Shown here piece by piece: positions 1 through 8,219 of a stretch of DNA of 64,000 nt. Source of the stretch: Sacculina carcini (lineage: Eukaryota; Arthropoda; Thecostraca; Sacculinidae); NCBI GenBank assembly GCA_916048095.2, contig OU696588.1:6438501-6502500 (forward strand), written 5' to 3'. Below the pieces are notes generated by a model. That model did not search any database. It was not told where the DNA came from and saw nothing but the letters and a program-made list of their open reading frames with translations. The first letter of the stretch is position 1; every line of letters starts with the position of its first letter. The position numbers were made by a program, and so were the translations under genes.

Positions 1-650
1 AGGGCTACGAGAGGAGTGTGAGTCAGTGGGAGACAAAAGATTAGCAAGATAAGAAGGTTGGTGAGGATCATGCAGAAGCTTGTAAATGAGACAGCAAAGG
101 CGAAAATGAATTCGTGGGATGATAGGAAGCCAGTGGAGTTGAAAAAGTAGGTGAGACGTGTGGCGAGAAAAGGTAGGATGAAAGACAAATCGACAAGATT
201 GGTTGATCACACGCTGAAGGATTAAGAGATGAGAACGAGTAGCACTAAAGTAAAGCGAGTTGCAGTAGTCTAACCTGGGGAAAATGAGATTATGAACAAG
301 AGTGATGGCGGAATTTTTATCACGATAGGGACGTATAGGGTAGAGAGAGCGCAGAATAAGACGACAAGTGCGGGCGACAGAAACGATATTGTCAAAGCAG
401 GAGAGCGAAGAGACAAAGATAGAGCCGAGATTGCGAACAGCAGTTGAGATAGGAAATGGGAGAAGAGGAGGTGAAATACGAGGTGGATGGAGGACGATGA
501 ACTCAGACTTAGAAGTATTCAAGTACAGCTGCCGAGAAGCGGTCCATGAGGAAATTTCAGAAAGTATATCAGAGAGAAAGGAGGGAGTATCAGGAGTGAC
601 AGGAATGAGGAATTGGATGTCATCGGCATAGATTTTGAAAGTAATGGAAT
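1..650 (-). mobile_element. LINE fragment (L2/CR1-like, family 2), RT 3' half
   Basis: Read on the minus strand, this stretch aligns almost base for base with the reverse transcriptase part of the LINE at 42749-44682, roughly its 43450-44095 portion, at about 95% identity by eye. It includes the FKIYADD catalytic box near 620-640 and the downstream LDYCNSLY block. Similarity stops at about 650, where both copies still read ATTCCATTAC and then diverge, so this is the 5' limit of the fragment. The window cuts the 3' end. Frame breaks are present, so it is a dead copy. It lies in the intron upstream of the JNK exon. Confidence 0.85.
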
Positions 651-804
651 ACACATAAACAAACCCACAATACATTGTTTACTAGTGAGTCAAGCCTGTC
701 ATCTTGTATGTATGCCTGCGTATGGTCTTAAAAGGCCGGCAAATGATATTGTTCTGGTTTGCAGTTTTTGTTTTCATTGTTCTGGCACCGTCGATGCGTA
801 AACT

Positions 805-1279
805 GTATCTGTATGTAGTGTCGTTTCATGTGTATGTAGTGTTGTTTCATATGTATGTAGTGTTGTTTCATGTGTATGTAGTGTTGTTTCATATGTATGT
901 AGTGTTGTTTTATCTGTATGTAGTGTTGTTTCATGTGTATATAGTGTTGTTTTATCTCTATGTAGTGTTGTTTCATGTGTATGTAGTGTTGTTTTATCTG
1001 TATGTAGTGTTGTTTCATATGTATGTAGTGTTGTTTCATGTGTATGTAGTGTTGTTTCATATGTATGTAGTGTTGTTTTATCTGTATGTTGTGTTGTTTC
1101 ATATGTATGTAGTGTTGTTTTATCTGTATGTTGTGTTGTTTCATGTGTATGTAGTGTTGTTTCATGTGTATATAGTGTTGTTTTATCTCTATGTAGTGTT
1201 GTTTCATGTGTATGTAGTGTTGTTTCATCTCTATGTAGTGTTGTTTCATGTGTATGTAGTGTTGTCTTATCTGTATGTA
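805..1279. repeat. 21-bp minisatellite (about 22 copies)
   Basis: Tandem units of the type GTGTTGTTTCATGTGTATGTA repeat with a strict 21-bp period. Variants alternate CATGTG, CATATG, TATCTG and TATCTC in the middle of the unit. Because 21 is a multiple of 3, long open frames run through it on both strands (VVLFHMY-type and KQHYIHM-type heptads). These are by-products of the repeat and not evidence of a gene. It sits in the intron directly upstream of the JNK exon acceptor. Confidence 0.95.
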
Positions 1280-1383
1280 TCATATGTATTCAGTATATTC
1301 GTGATAGGTGTATTATGTGATGTTTCAATGTGTCAGTGCTGGGGTAATAGTGAGGTGGTAAATGTTCTTTGTTTACCGTGCAG

Positions 1384-1655
1384 CCGCCGCCGGGCTCGTA
1401 CGATCATTGCGTGGATGAGCAGGAGCACACAGTGGATCAGTGGAAACAGTTGATTTATCGCGAGGTGGTCGACTACGAGAACTCGCACCGCGCGTTCTGC
1501 ACCGCCCCCGTCCCGCCTTCCTCCTCCTCTGCTGCTGCTGCTGGCTCATCCTCCTCTTCTGTCCACTCTGCCGGCAGTAATACTGGTGCTATTGCGCAGG
1601 CGCCGCCGGCACCGGCAGTCACGGAACACTCGACACAGCCTCATACTGGCAGGAG
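1384..1655 (+). CDS. JNK-family MAP kinase, C-terminal coding exon
   Basis: The exon follows a good acceptor (TTTGTTTACCGTGCAG, ending at 1383) and opens in phase 0 with PPPGSYDHCVDEQEHTVDQW, continuing KQLIYREVVDYE. This matches the segment just after the kinase domain of JNK (human ...LDEREHTIEEWKELIYKEV; insect basket has YDHSVDEREHTVEQWKELIY). JNK is the stress-activated serine/threonine kinase that phosphorylates c-Jun. After this helix comes a low-complexity Ser/Ala/Pro tail typical of the variable JNK C-terminus. The likely end is the donor AG|GTGGGT at 1655/1656; if it is not spliced, the frame runs to a TGA at 1681-1683. A second GT at 1660 is possible. The catalytic exons lie left of the window. 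Identity is fairly sure; the 3' boundary is not. Confidence 0.8.
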
Positions 1656-1674
1656 GTGGGTGCTGATCGTCTTG

Positions 1675-1686
1675 TTGTATTGATCA
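1675..1686. repeat. Putative target-site duplication of LINE copy A (with 5616-5627)
   Basis: TTGTATTGATCA here and TTGTCTTGATCA at 5616-5627 flank the LINE and match at 11 of 12 bases. This fits a LINE target-site duplication that has gathered one substitution. Confidence 0.55.
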
Positions 1687-1702
1687 TGTATGATCATGAT
1701 CC

Positions 1703-4198
1703 TCAGGTTGTCTGGCCGAGCAACCTCGAGCTCCTGAGGAAAGACACGGCACCAACCGGGTTGTTCCACAGGTCTCTGACTGAATTTATTTTGTGTTGGC
1801 GTCTGAGTTGTGTGTGTGCTGTGCAGTGTTCCATGATGTGTGTGATGGTGTGTGGTGCTGAATTGCAATCTGGACAGGTGTCATCGATTGAGTCATTCAA
1901 CCTTTTCTGATATGACAGAAGGGCAGGATGATGACCGCATCCCAACCTGGCCAGATGCACCTTGTATTCCCTTGTGAGTGTGTTTTCTGATTTGTGTATG
2001 TCCGGTGGGTGTCTTTGTAGGAGTGTATTGTGTTGTAGTGAGTGTATGGCTTTCCGTGCGACCTCTGTGTGTATGTGTTTCTTGATTGATGTGCGTGGGG
2101 GAGCTGGTGGAAGTGATGTGAAAATTTGTCTGTGGTAAATTGTGCTTGTTGTTGTTTTTATGTTTCTGTCTGTGTTGTCTTGTGTTGTGAGGTGATGTAG
2201 TGGATGTGCTGTGTTGGTGACTGCTGCTGCGAGTGTTTGTGTGCCTCTCATGTCTAGGTGGTGTGTCAGTTTGAGTATTTTGGTTTCGTGATGAAGGTGG
2301 TCTACTGGTGTGGTGGCTCTGCATCCTGTGATTGTTCTGAGTGCGGTGTTTTGAAGTATTTGAAGTGTGTTGGTGTGGCGTGTTGCGAGATTGCTAGCCC
2401 ATGCGGGGCTAGCATATTCTATCACGGGTCGGATGTACTGTTTGTATATGGTGGTTGTGGTGTCTTTGTTGTGTCCTAAAGTTGTGTGTGAGAGTGCTTT
2501 CAGTGTGTTGAGGCGTGGAGTGACTTTAGTTTTAATGTTGGTGGTGTGTTGTTTGAATGAGAGTTGTGTGTCGTATGTGACGCCTAGTATTTTTGGTGTG
2601 TGCGTGTGTGGGATGATCGTGTTGTTGATGGTGATTTGTGGTGTGTAGTTGTGTTCGGATGTCCAGTTGGTAATGAGTGTGGCTGTGGATTTGGCCGGTG
2701 CAATGTTCAGTTGGTTTGTGCTGAACCATTGTTGTAGTGTGTTGATGTAAGGTTGTAGTGTGTGCACTGCTGTGTCGGCGTGTCTATGTGTGCTTGTGAT
2801 TGTTATGTCGTCTGCATATGATGATATCTGTATGGATGGAGTGTTGGGTGCTGGCATGTCATGTAGGTATAAGTTGAAAAGTGTTGGTGCTAAAACGGAG
2901 CCCTGAGGGACTCCGTTTGTTATGTTGCGTGTGTGAGATGATTGTCCATTGTACCTCATATGGGCGCATCTGCCAGCGAGGTAGTTGGCCAACCATCTCT
3001 TAGTGTTATTGTGAAGTGTGGTGTCTAGTATTTTGTTTGTGAGATTGTGTCGTGGAACTCTGTCGAAGGCTTTGCTGATGTCGAGTGTTATGAGTAGTGT
3101 TCTGTGTGGTGGTTTTGTTGTGTTTATGTTACCCATCGTGGTCTGTGTGAGTTTTGTGAGCAGTGTGGTTGTAGAGTGCAGTGATCTGAAGCCGTGTTGT
3201 GATTGTGATAGTGGGATTTTTGGTGTGATGAGTTTGAGTATGAGGCGTTCTGTGATTTTTGATGGTGTGCAGAGCAGTGTGATTGGACGATGTGAAGAAG
3301 GTAGCGTCGGATCTGTTTGTTTGTGAAGAGTGATGATGGTGCCCGTTTTCCAGATGTGAGGTATTGTGTTGTGTGAGTAGCTGTAGTTGGATATGTTGGT
3401 GAGTGTCTGTATGCCTTGTGGTCCAAGATGTTTCAGATGGATGTTACTGATTCCATCTGGACCACAGGCTGATGATTGTTTGATGTTGTGTATGATGTGT
3501 CGTGTCTGCGCATGTGTGAATGGTGTGTATAGTGGATCTGTGCTGAATGTGTGTTTACGTCTGATGATTGTCCTGTCTTTTTGTGTAGGAGTGATGTGGC
3601 TGATGTGTGAGTAATGATTAATGAGTGTGTTTGCTTGTTGTTTATTTGATGGTACAGATGATGTGTCGGTCGTGATGGCTGCGTGTGTGCGTGTTATATT
3701 GCTGTTTGAGAGTGTGATGCTTTTCAGTGTGTTGTATAGTTTTATGGTGTTTGATCTGTGATCTAGTGTTTTTATGTAGTTGTGCCAGTTCAGTGATTTT
3801 TGTTCATGTATCTTGTTGTTGATTGTGGTGTTGAGTGCGTGTATTTGTTCGGATGTATTGTGTGAGTGTGGTGTCGGAGAGTGTTTCAGTGTGTCGCGTT
3901 GTTTGATTAGTGTGTGTATTTCTTGTGTAAAGTTTGGGTTGTGGTGTTTTCTGTGTCCTTTTGGGATGTGTTGTTTGTCTGCCTTGTGTATGATGCTGTT
4001 AAATGTTTGGACTGTTTTGTTTATGCCTGTGATGACTGTTGTGTTGAGTTGTGTAAATGCTAGTTCCGTGTCGTGTGTGAATTGTGACCAATTGGCTTTT
4101 GTGTAATTTGTGTAAGTGCGTCTCTGTGTGTTTGGTGCTGTTCTGATTTTGGTGGTGATGACGATTGGAAGGTGGTCTGAGCCAGGCTCTTTGACCAC
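1703..4198 (-). pseudogene. LINE family 1 copy A: end of endonuclease, reverse transcriptase, C-terminal Cys/His domain
   Basis: An open frame of 831 codons without stops. It begins inside the last endonuclease motif (GSDHLPI, residues 6-12). The RT palm follows, with LDISKAFD at 372-379, GVPQGSVLAP at 429-438 and the catalytic YADD at 461-464. Near residue 775 is a C-x2-C...H...C motif (CPDCNSAPHTITHIMEHC) of the kind found at the C-terminus of Jockey/I/R1-type ORF2 proteins. The upstream edge has no ATG; it is only where the frame re-enters after damage further upstream. RT itself looks intact, but the element cannot make its complete protein. Confidence 0.85.
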
Positions 4199-4845
4199 CT
4201 TCCAAGTGGTTGTGTGGGTGAGATCCGGTGTGCAAAATGTGATATCGGGTGATGTCGTATGATAGTGTACCTGATGTGTGTTGTGAGTGTGTTGATGAGT
4301 GTTGTTGAGTATGTAGAGGTGTTCTGTTTGTTGACGTATGTCTGTGCCTGTGTTGGTTAGTGGATTGTGGCTGTACCAGGCAGGATCTTTAGTGGATTGT
4401 GGCTGTACCAGGCAGGATCTTTGGCGTTGAAGTCACCGCCCAGTATTATGTTAGGTGTGTTTGTGATGTTGCGTATATCTGGTGTGTAGTTGCGAGGTAC
4501 TGTTGGTGAAGTTTGTGGTGGAATATAGACGTTGATTAATGAAATATGTGAATGTGTACCGGAGCATTTGTACCGGTGTATTTGAATAGATTGTGTTTCT
4601 GTTGTGGTGTCGTTTGGTGGTAGTAATGCTTGTGTCTGTGTGATGGTGTCTGTGTGCGTGTGTCGGTGTTTGTGTAGCTGATTGTTCTGTGTATAAATGT
4701 GATGAGGCCACCGCCTCGGCCGCTAGTGCGGTATTGGCGGATGGTGGTGTAATTGTGAAAGGTGGGTGTTCTGTGGTGCTGTTGTAGTTTTGTTTCCTGT
4801 ATGAGTGATATGTTAATGGAGTGTCGTGTGAGGAAGTGTGTTAGT
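4199..4845 (-). pseudogene. LINE family 1 copy A: APE-type endonuclease, frame-broken
   Basis: The reading frames here, compared with copy B, show an AP-like endonuclease (GGDFNAKDPAW in copy B). Copy A carries a perfect 32-bp tandem duplication, 4359-4390 and 4391-4422, which shifts the frame inside this motif. About 2 bases are also missing around 4930-4937 relative to copy B, just upstream in element order. The endonuclease nicks target DNA to prime reverse transcription, so this copy should be unable to move by itself. Confidence 0.75.
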
Positions 4846-5436
4846 TCATGTTTTTTTGTGTTGATGCCGTCGATGTTGAGCTGCAGAATATTGATGTTGT
4901 GTGTGCGGTGTATGTTGGTGTTTGTGCGAGTGAGCGTTGTTGAGGTGTTGAGTTGTTGATGGAGGTGGTGGTGATGGTGAATGTGTTGATGAGTGTGGTG
5001 ATGATGGGATAACTGATGGAGTTGATGGTGTTGGTGATGATTGTGAGGAGGAGGATGAGGTTATTGGTGATTGTGAGGATGAACGGGTTGTATGTGAAGA
5101 TGGGAATGATGGCGATGTCGGTGGTGCTAATGACCGCACTGGTGATGTCGATGGTGATGAAACACAGGTGACTGATGCTGTTGGTGGATATGCCAGTGTC
5201 GTTGTACGTGCAGGTGTTGATGAGTTTAGTGCGCATAATGAGCAGATGAATGAGCGCGTGTATTGTGTGATGTTGTGAAGTGATGTACATGTGGTGTGGC
5301 ACCAGTTCATGCAGGAGCTGCACTGAACTGAGCATTTCGTGTGTCGGCGTGTTGTGAGTGGCTGTGTACATATGTGGCAGGTGTATGTGTGTCTTGGGCC
5401 TGGATTGGGCTCTATGTCTCCTGCGAGTATGAGCAT
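4846..5436 (-). CDS. LINE family 1 copy A: 2A-like peptide plus PHD-like finger
   Basis: The first ATG in frame gives MLILAGDIEPNPGP, so a complete 2A motif (D-x-E-x-NPG-P) ends at residue 14 (nucleotides 5395-5421). 2A sequences cause ribosome skipping between the last G and P, and 2A-like sequences at the N-terminus are known from some CR1-type LINEs, including those of sea urchin. Next comes a Cys/His cluster (CHIC...CSSCMNWCHTTC...CSLC) with the C4-H-C3 spacing of a PHD-like finger, then a long Ser/Thr/Pro-rich linker. The frame is still open 52 codons upstream but without an ATG. It ends early because of the ~2-base loss; in copy B the same frame runs on into the endonuclease. Confidence 0.75.
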   Translation of the reverse strand: MLILAGDIEPNPGPRHTYTCHICTQPLTTRRHTKCSVQCSSCMNWCHTTCTSLHNITQYTRSFICSLCALNSSTPARTTTLAYPPTASVTCVSSPSTSPVRSLAPPTSPSFPSSHTTRSSSQSPITSSSSSQSSPTPSTPSVIPSSPHSSTHSPSPPPPSTTQHLNNAHSHKHQHTPHTQHQYSAAQHRRHQHKKT

Positions 5437-6415
5437 ACGAGAAATGATCGTGAGCGGGTCATATCTCGACGCTCCCGCAGGAGACGGTGACGTGAGTGGA
5501 TATGAGAATGTGCGTGTGAGGCGAGCGGTGTTGGTGTGGTGTCTGGTGTTTGTGTATGTGTAGCGTGGTGTCACGATTTGTGCCAGTTGCACGGAGCTGA
5601 AATAAGGTTGCCGTGTTGTCTTGATCAGTGCTGTATAACGTGCTACTTGTTATTGCTGGCGTGTTGGCGGATCAGAGCATTATTACACCGTGTTTGTGTT
5701 GTTCTGTTCTCAGATGAGCTTGCTAATCAGTCTGATCGCTCTCCCGCTCTTTCTCTGCACTCACACGCTCTGTCCACGTGCAGAGGGTTAATGCAGTGTC
5801 TCGCGGAGAATAGCGGTGGTTTTATACGGAAGACGTGCACTGCTAGCGAGCGAAAGTGTTTGAGGCGGTGATGCACGTGACACACCTGCTTCCTTCACCT
5901 TCCCACCTCTCATTTACCAGCATTGTCTCATTGTGCATTAATTCTAACTGTGCTGCCCCATGTATTTTGTCACATGTTATTTTTATGGCTATTCAAGTGA
6001 TGTCTGTTGTTTTGGCGTTGTGTTCAGCACGGCTCATTATTAGGGCAATCGTATGCATTGTGTTTATTGGTTTTATACCGTCAAATATGTGTGTATCAGT
6101 TGTGCGGTGTTTTTGTCGCACTGGTTTTCAATATCAGCCTGTGAGTTTTTCTCGTGAGGCCGGCATTTCTGTGTTGTTCAGTACAAGTGTCACACTAGGC
6201 GAAGCTCGTGATTACTGTTTTCTCCGTATAATCTTGTTGTTTTGGTTGATTTTATTGTGTGTGTCTTGTTTGAGCGGTGTACCAGTGAGGCAGGTTACAG
6301 CATTGCCTGTACTGTGTTATTATAGACAGCCCCACTTTTTAGCTGGGCTTGTGATCTGTATTGTTGCCGCCAATCTAACTGGTAGCTCGCGCCATACAGG
6401 AAATATTCGAGAATG

Positions 6416-6416
<1 letters not shown>

Positions 6417-6460
<44 letters not shown>
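6417..6460. repeat. (TA)n microsatellite
   Basis: About 22 uninterrupted TA dinucleotides. Confidence 0.97.
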
Positions 6461-6462
<2 letters not shown>

Positions 6463-6538
6463 TGTAGTCGTGCAATTGGCAAATCATGCGTGTGTCTACT
6501 CGAATTCGCTTAGATTTCAAAAGGACGTAAGTTAGCAC

Positions 6539-6540
<2 letters not shown>

Positions 6541-6606
<66 letters not shown>
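6541..6606. repeat. (GT)n microsatellite
   Basis: A run of about 33 GT dinucleotides. Confidence 0.97.
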
Positions 6607-6608
<2 letters not shown>

Positions 6609-7036
6609 GTGTATGTGTTTGGTTTGCACTGTCGAGATTCAGTAATAATAATTGTATTGTTTTTAAATGAAACTTGGTGTTTGTGTTAGACCTTGGCACG
6701 TGATTTCCCAATGAAAGCGTTCACACACTCCTTCAACAAGCATTCCCATGAGTTAACCATGCTTCTGGTGATGTGTGTGGACACATAGACTCGCGTACCG
6801 ATGATTTTGCCAGTGAGAAATCACAATGCTTTGAATATAAGTCCTGTCCTGTGTTCTGTTTTCTGCCAATCAAAAAAATAAATTTGCGTTTAATTCAATT
6901 TTATGACTTATTATTTGAAATTTCATCAATTCAACCAGAATTGACCTTCGTTGCTTTTCAATATTTTATTTTTTAGTTTTTACGTTTATCAACAGATGCC
7001 AAGTATTGAACTTTGAAACGTATTCAACTACACCAA

Positions 7037-7114
7037 CAGTGTATTTGATATAGCGCCCGTCATCACAGGCGCGCACACGAATACCGATGCAGCAGAAACA
7101 TCAAATATACACTG
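7037..7114. repeat. 78-bp inverted-repeat element beside the Gypsy LTR
   Basis: It begins CAGTGTATTTGAT and ends ATCAAATATACACTG, giving terminal inverted repeats of about 13-15 bp with one small gap. CAGTG/CACTG ends are compatible with a tiny hAT-like MITE. The left LTR starts at the very next base, so no flanking target duplication can be tested on that side. Confidence 0.35.
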
Positions 7115-7272
7115 TGTAGCCAGTGACCTGGCAACACTAATTGTATTTGTATTATTTGTATGTGCTGCGCCGTTAATGTGCTTGTTTATCATTCATCAGC
7201 CATTGTTGTTCACAATAGACATTCGTTCATCAACCGCGCCCGTGTGTGTATGTATCTAGCCGAGCTGCTAAA
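7115..7272 (+). repeat. 5' LTR of the CsRn1-like element
   Basis: Begins TGTAGCCAGTGACCTGGCAA and ends GAGCTGCTAAA. It aligns along its whole length with 15461-15618, with scattered substitutions. The final C of the expected CTACA end has become A. Confidence 0.9.
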
Positions 7273-7274
7273 AG

Positions 7275-7286
7275 TGGTGACCCCGA
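7275..7286 (+). other. Primer-binding site, tRNA-Trp type
   Basis: TGGTGACCCCGA starts two bases after the 5' LTR and is complementary to the 3' end of metazoan tRNA-Trp. The match fades after 12 bases. Confidence 0.75.
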
Positions 7287-7382
7287 TTATTCTCGCTTTA
7301 TGCAAGTGAGATTTCGAGAGATTGTTTGTCACACTCATTATTGATTATATAATTGCTTTCGCTTCCATTTTCATTATTTGCC

Positions 7383-8186
7383 ATGTCTTTTGAGACGGCT
7401 AAGGGATTGTGCGCCCCAATTCGTGTGGAACTGCCCACTTTCGATGAAATGGACATTGATACATGGCTGTTAATGTGTGACAACCTTCTCATTAATGGGG
7501 GCATCACAACACAAGCCACGAAACTCCGCAAGGTCCTCGCAAAACTCCCGCCGGCTCAGTTCAGGCTAGTGAAGGATTTTGTGTCGCAGTCACCTCTGGC
7601 CCCCGACTGCTATGACCGCCTCCAACACTGGCTGAGAAGCAGACTGCGACTCACACCTGCAGAGCGTCTTCGACGACTTGAAAATCTGCCGAGACAACTT
7701 GGCTCGAAGAAGCCGTCCGAATTATTTGAAGACCTCGCAGCACTGTACCCAGACGATACGGACCACGAAATTATCCGCGAAGTGTTCCTGTGCAGAATGT
7801 CTGGGGCGCTCCAATCACTCTGCCGCGAGTGGCTGAACAAATAGTGTCTCCGTGAGGTCGCTGTTCGGGCTGACGCCCATCATCCACTGGAATCGCCGTC
7901 CAGTTCTGTTGTGGCCCAGGTGATCCCGATCGCCGACCAAGACGAGGATAATTTGCAGGTCAGCGCTGCGCGACGTACCCGGACAATGCGTGAGTCTCGT
8001 ACACCCATGCGACCGCAAGCGTCACAGCAGCGACAACTCTCAATCGAGGAGTCGTCCCAGTCTGATGCGTTTGTGAATCGCTGGTGCCGCCTGCATCATA
8101 AGTACGGATCAGCCGCCCGCAAGTGTCTGGGGTCATGCTCCTTCAACACAGACATGTCGGGAAACGGACGGAGCAGCCGACGGTAA
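7383..8186 (+). pseudogene. Gag of the CsRn1-like Gypsy element
   Basis: The ATG at 7383 opens a capsid-type protein (MSFETAKG..., then a RLTPAERLRRLENL region typical of these Gag proteins). An in-frame TAG at 7842-7844 interrupts it, and the same frame continues to 8186. Near the C-terminus is CRLHHKYGSAARKCLGSC, the CHCC nucleic-acid-binding motif of CsRn1-type Gag rather than a classical CCHC knuckle. Pol then continues in the -1 frame, consistent with frameshift expression in an ancestral copy. The internal stop makes it a pseudogene. Confidence 0.8.
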
Positions 8187-8202
8187 TGGATACGACCGGC
8201 GG

Positions 8203-8219
8203 CAACAACCACGAGTGCC
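8203..8219. repeat. 17-bp target-site duplication of LINE copy B (with 12245-12261)
   Basis: CAACAACCACGAGTGCC occurs here and again at 12245-12261. Taking out the LINE plus one copy rejoins the Gypsy pol reading frame between NNHEC and the protease, which confirms the junction. The left edge is slightly ambiguous because the LINE tail is (AAC)n. Confidence 0.85.

Larger units (their letters stand above)
1687..5615 (-). mobile_element. Non-LTR retrotransposon (LINE), family 1 copy A
   Basis: A near full-length LINE of about 3.9 kb in reverse orientation. In element order it has a short 5' UTR, an ORF starting with a 2A-like peptide, a PHD-like finger, a Ser/Thr/Pro-rich linker, APE endonuclease, reverse transcriptase and a C-terminal Cys/His motif, and ends in a short ATC/ATG-type tail at 1687-1700. 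Copy B at 8220-12244 is closely related along the body but has a longer, different 5' end and an (AAC)n tail. The coding frame of copy A is broken twice in the endonuclease part. The sense strand is strongly A/C-rich. The Jockey/CR1/L2-type group is inferred from domain order. Confidence 0.85.
5616..7036. other. Host sequence between the LINE and the Gypsy element
   Basis: No convincing coding gene is visible. A possible splice acceptor (TGTTCTGTTCTCAG, ending at 5713) could be the next JNK exon. Joined to the 1655 donor it would give a stop at once; joined to the 1659/1660 alternative it would give a short hydrophobic tail, so neither is assigned. Two microsatellites, at 6417 and 6541, lie here. 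The remainder looks like intron, 3' UTR or intergenic DNA. Confidence 0.5.

Noticed and set aside
704-1453. Long open frames on both strands (249, 173 and 169 codons) over the minisatellite
   Set aside because: They arise only because a 21-bp stop-free unit repeats; there is no domain and the frames are mirrored on the opposite strand.
5714-5871. Possible last JNK exon after the acceptor at 5713
   Set aside because: Joining it to the best donor gives an immediate stop, and the other frames do not resemble JNK tails; there is too little evidence to annotate.
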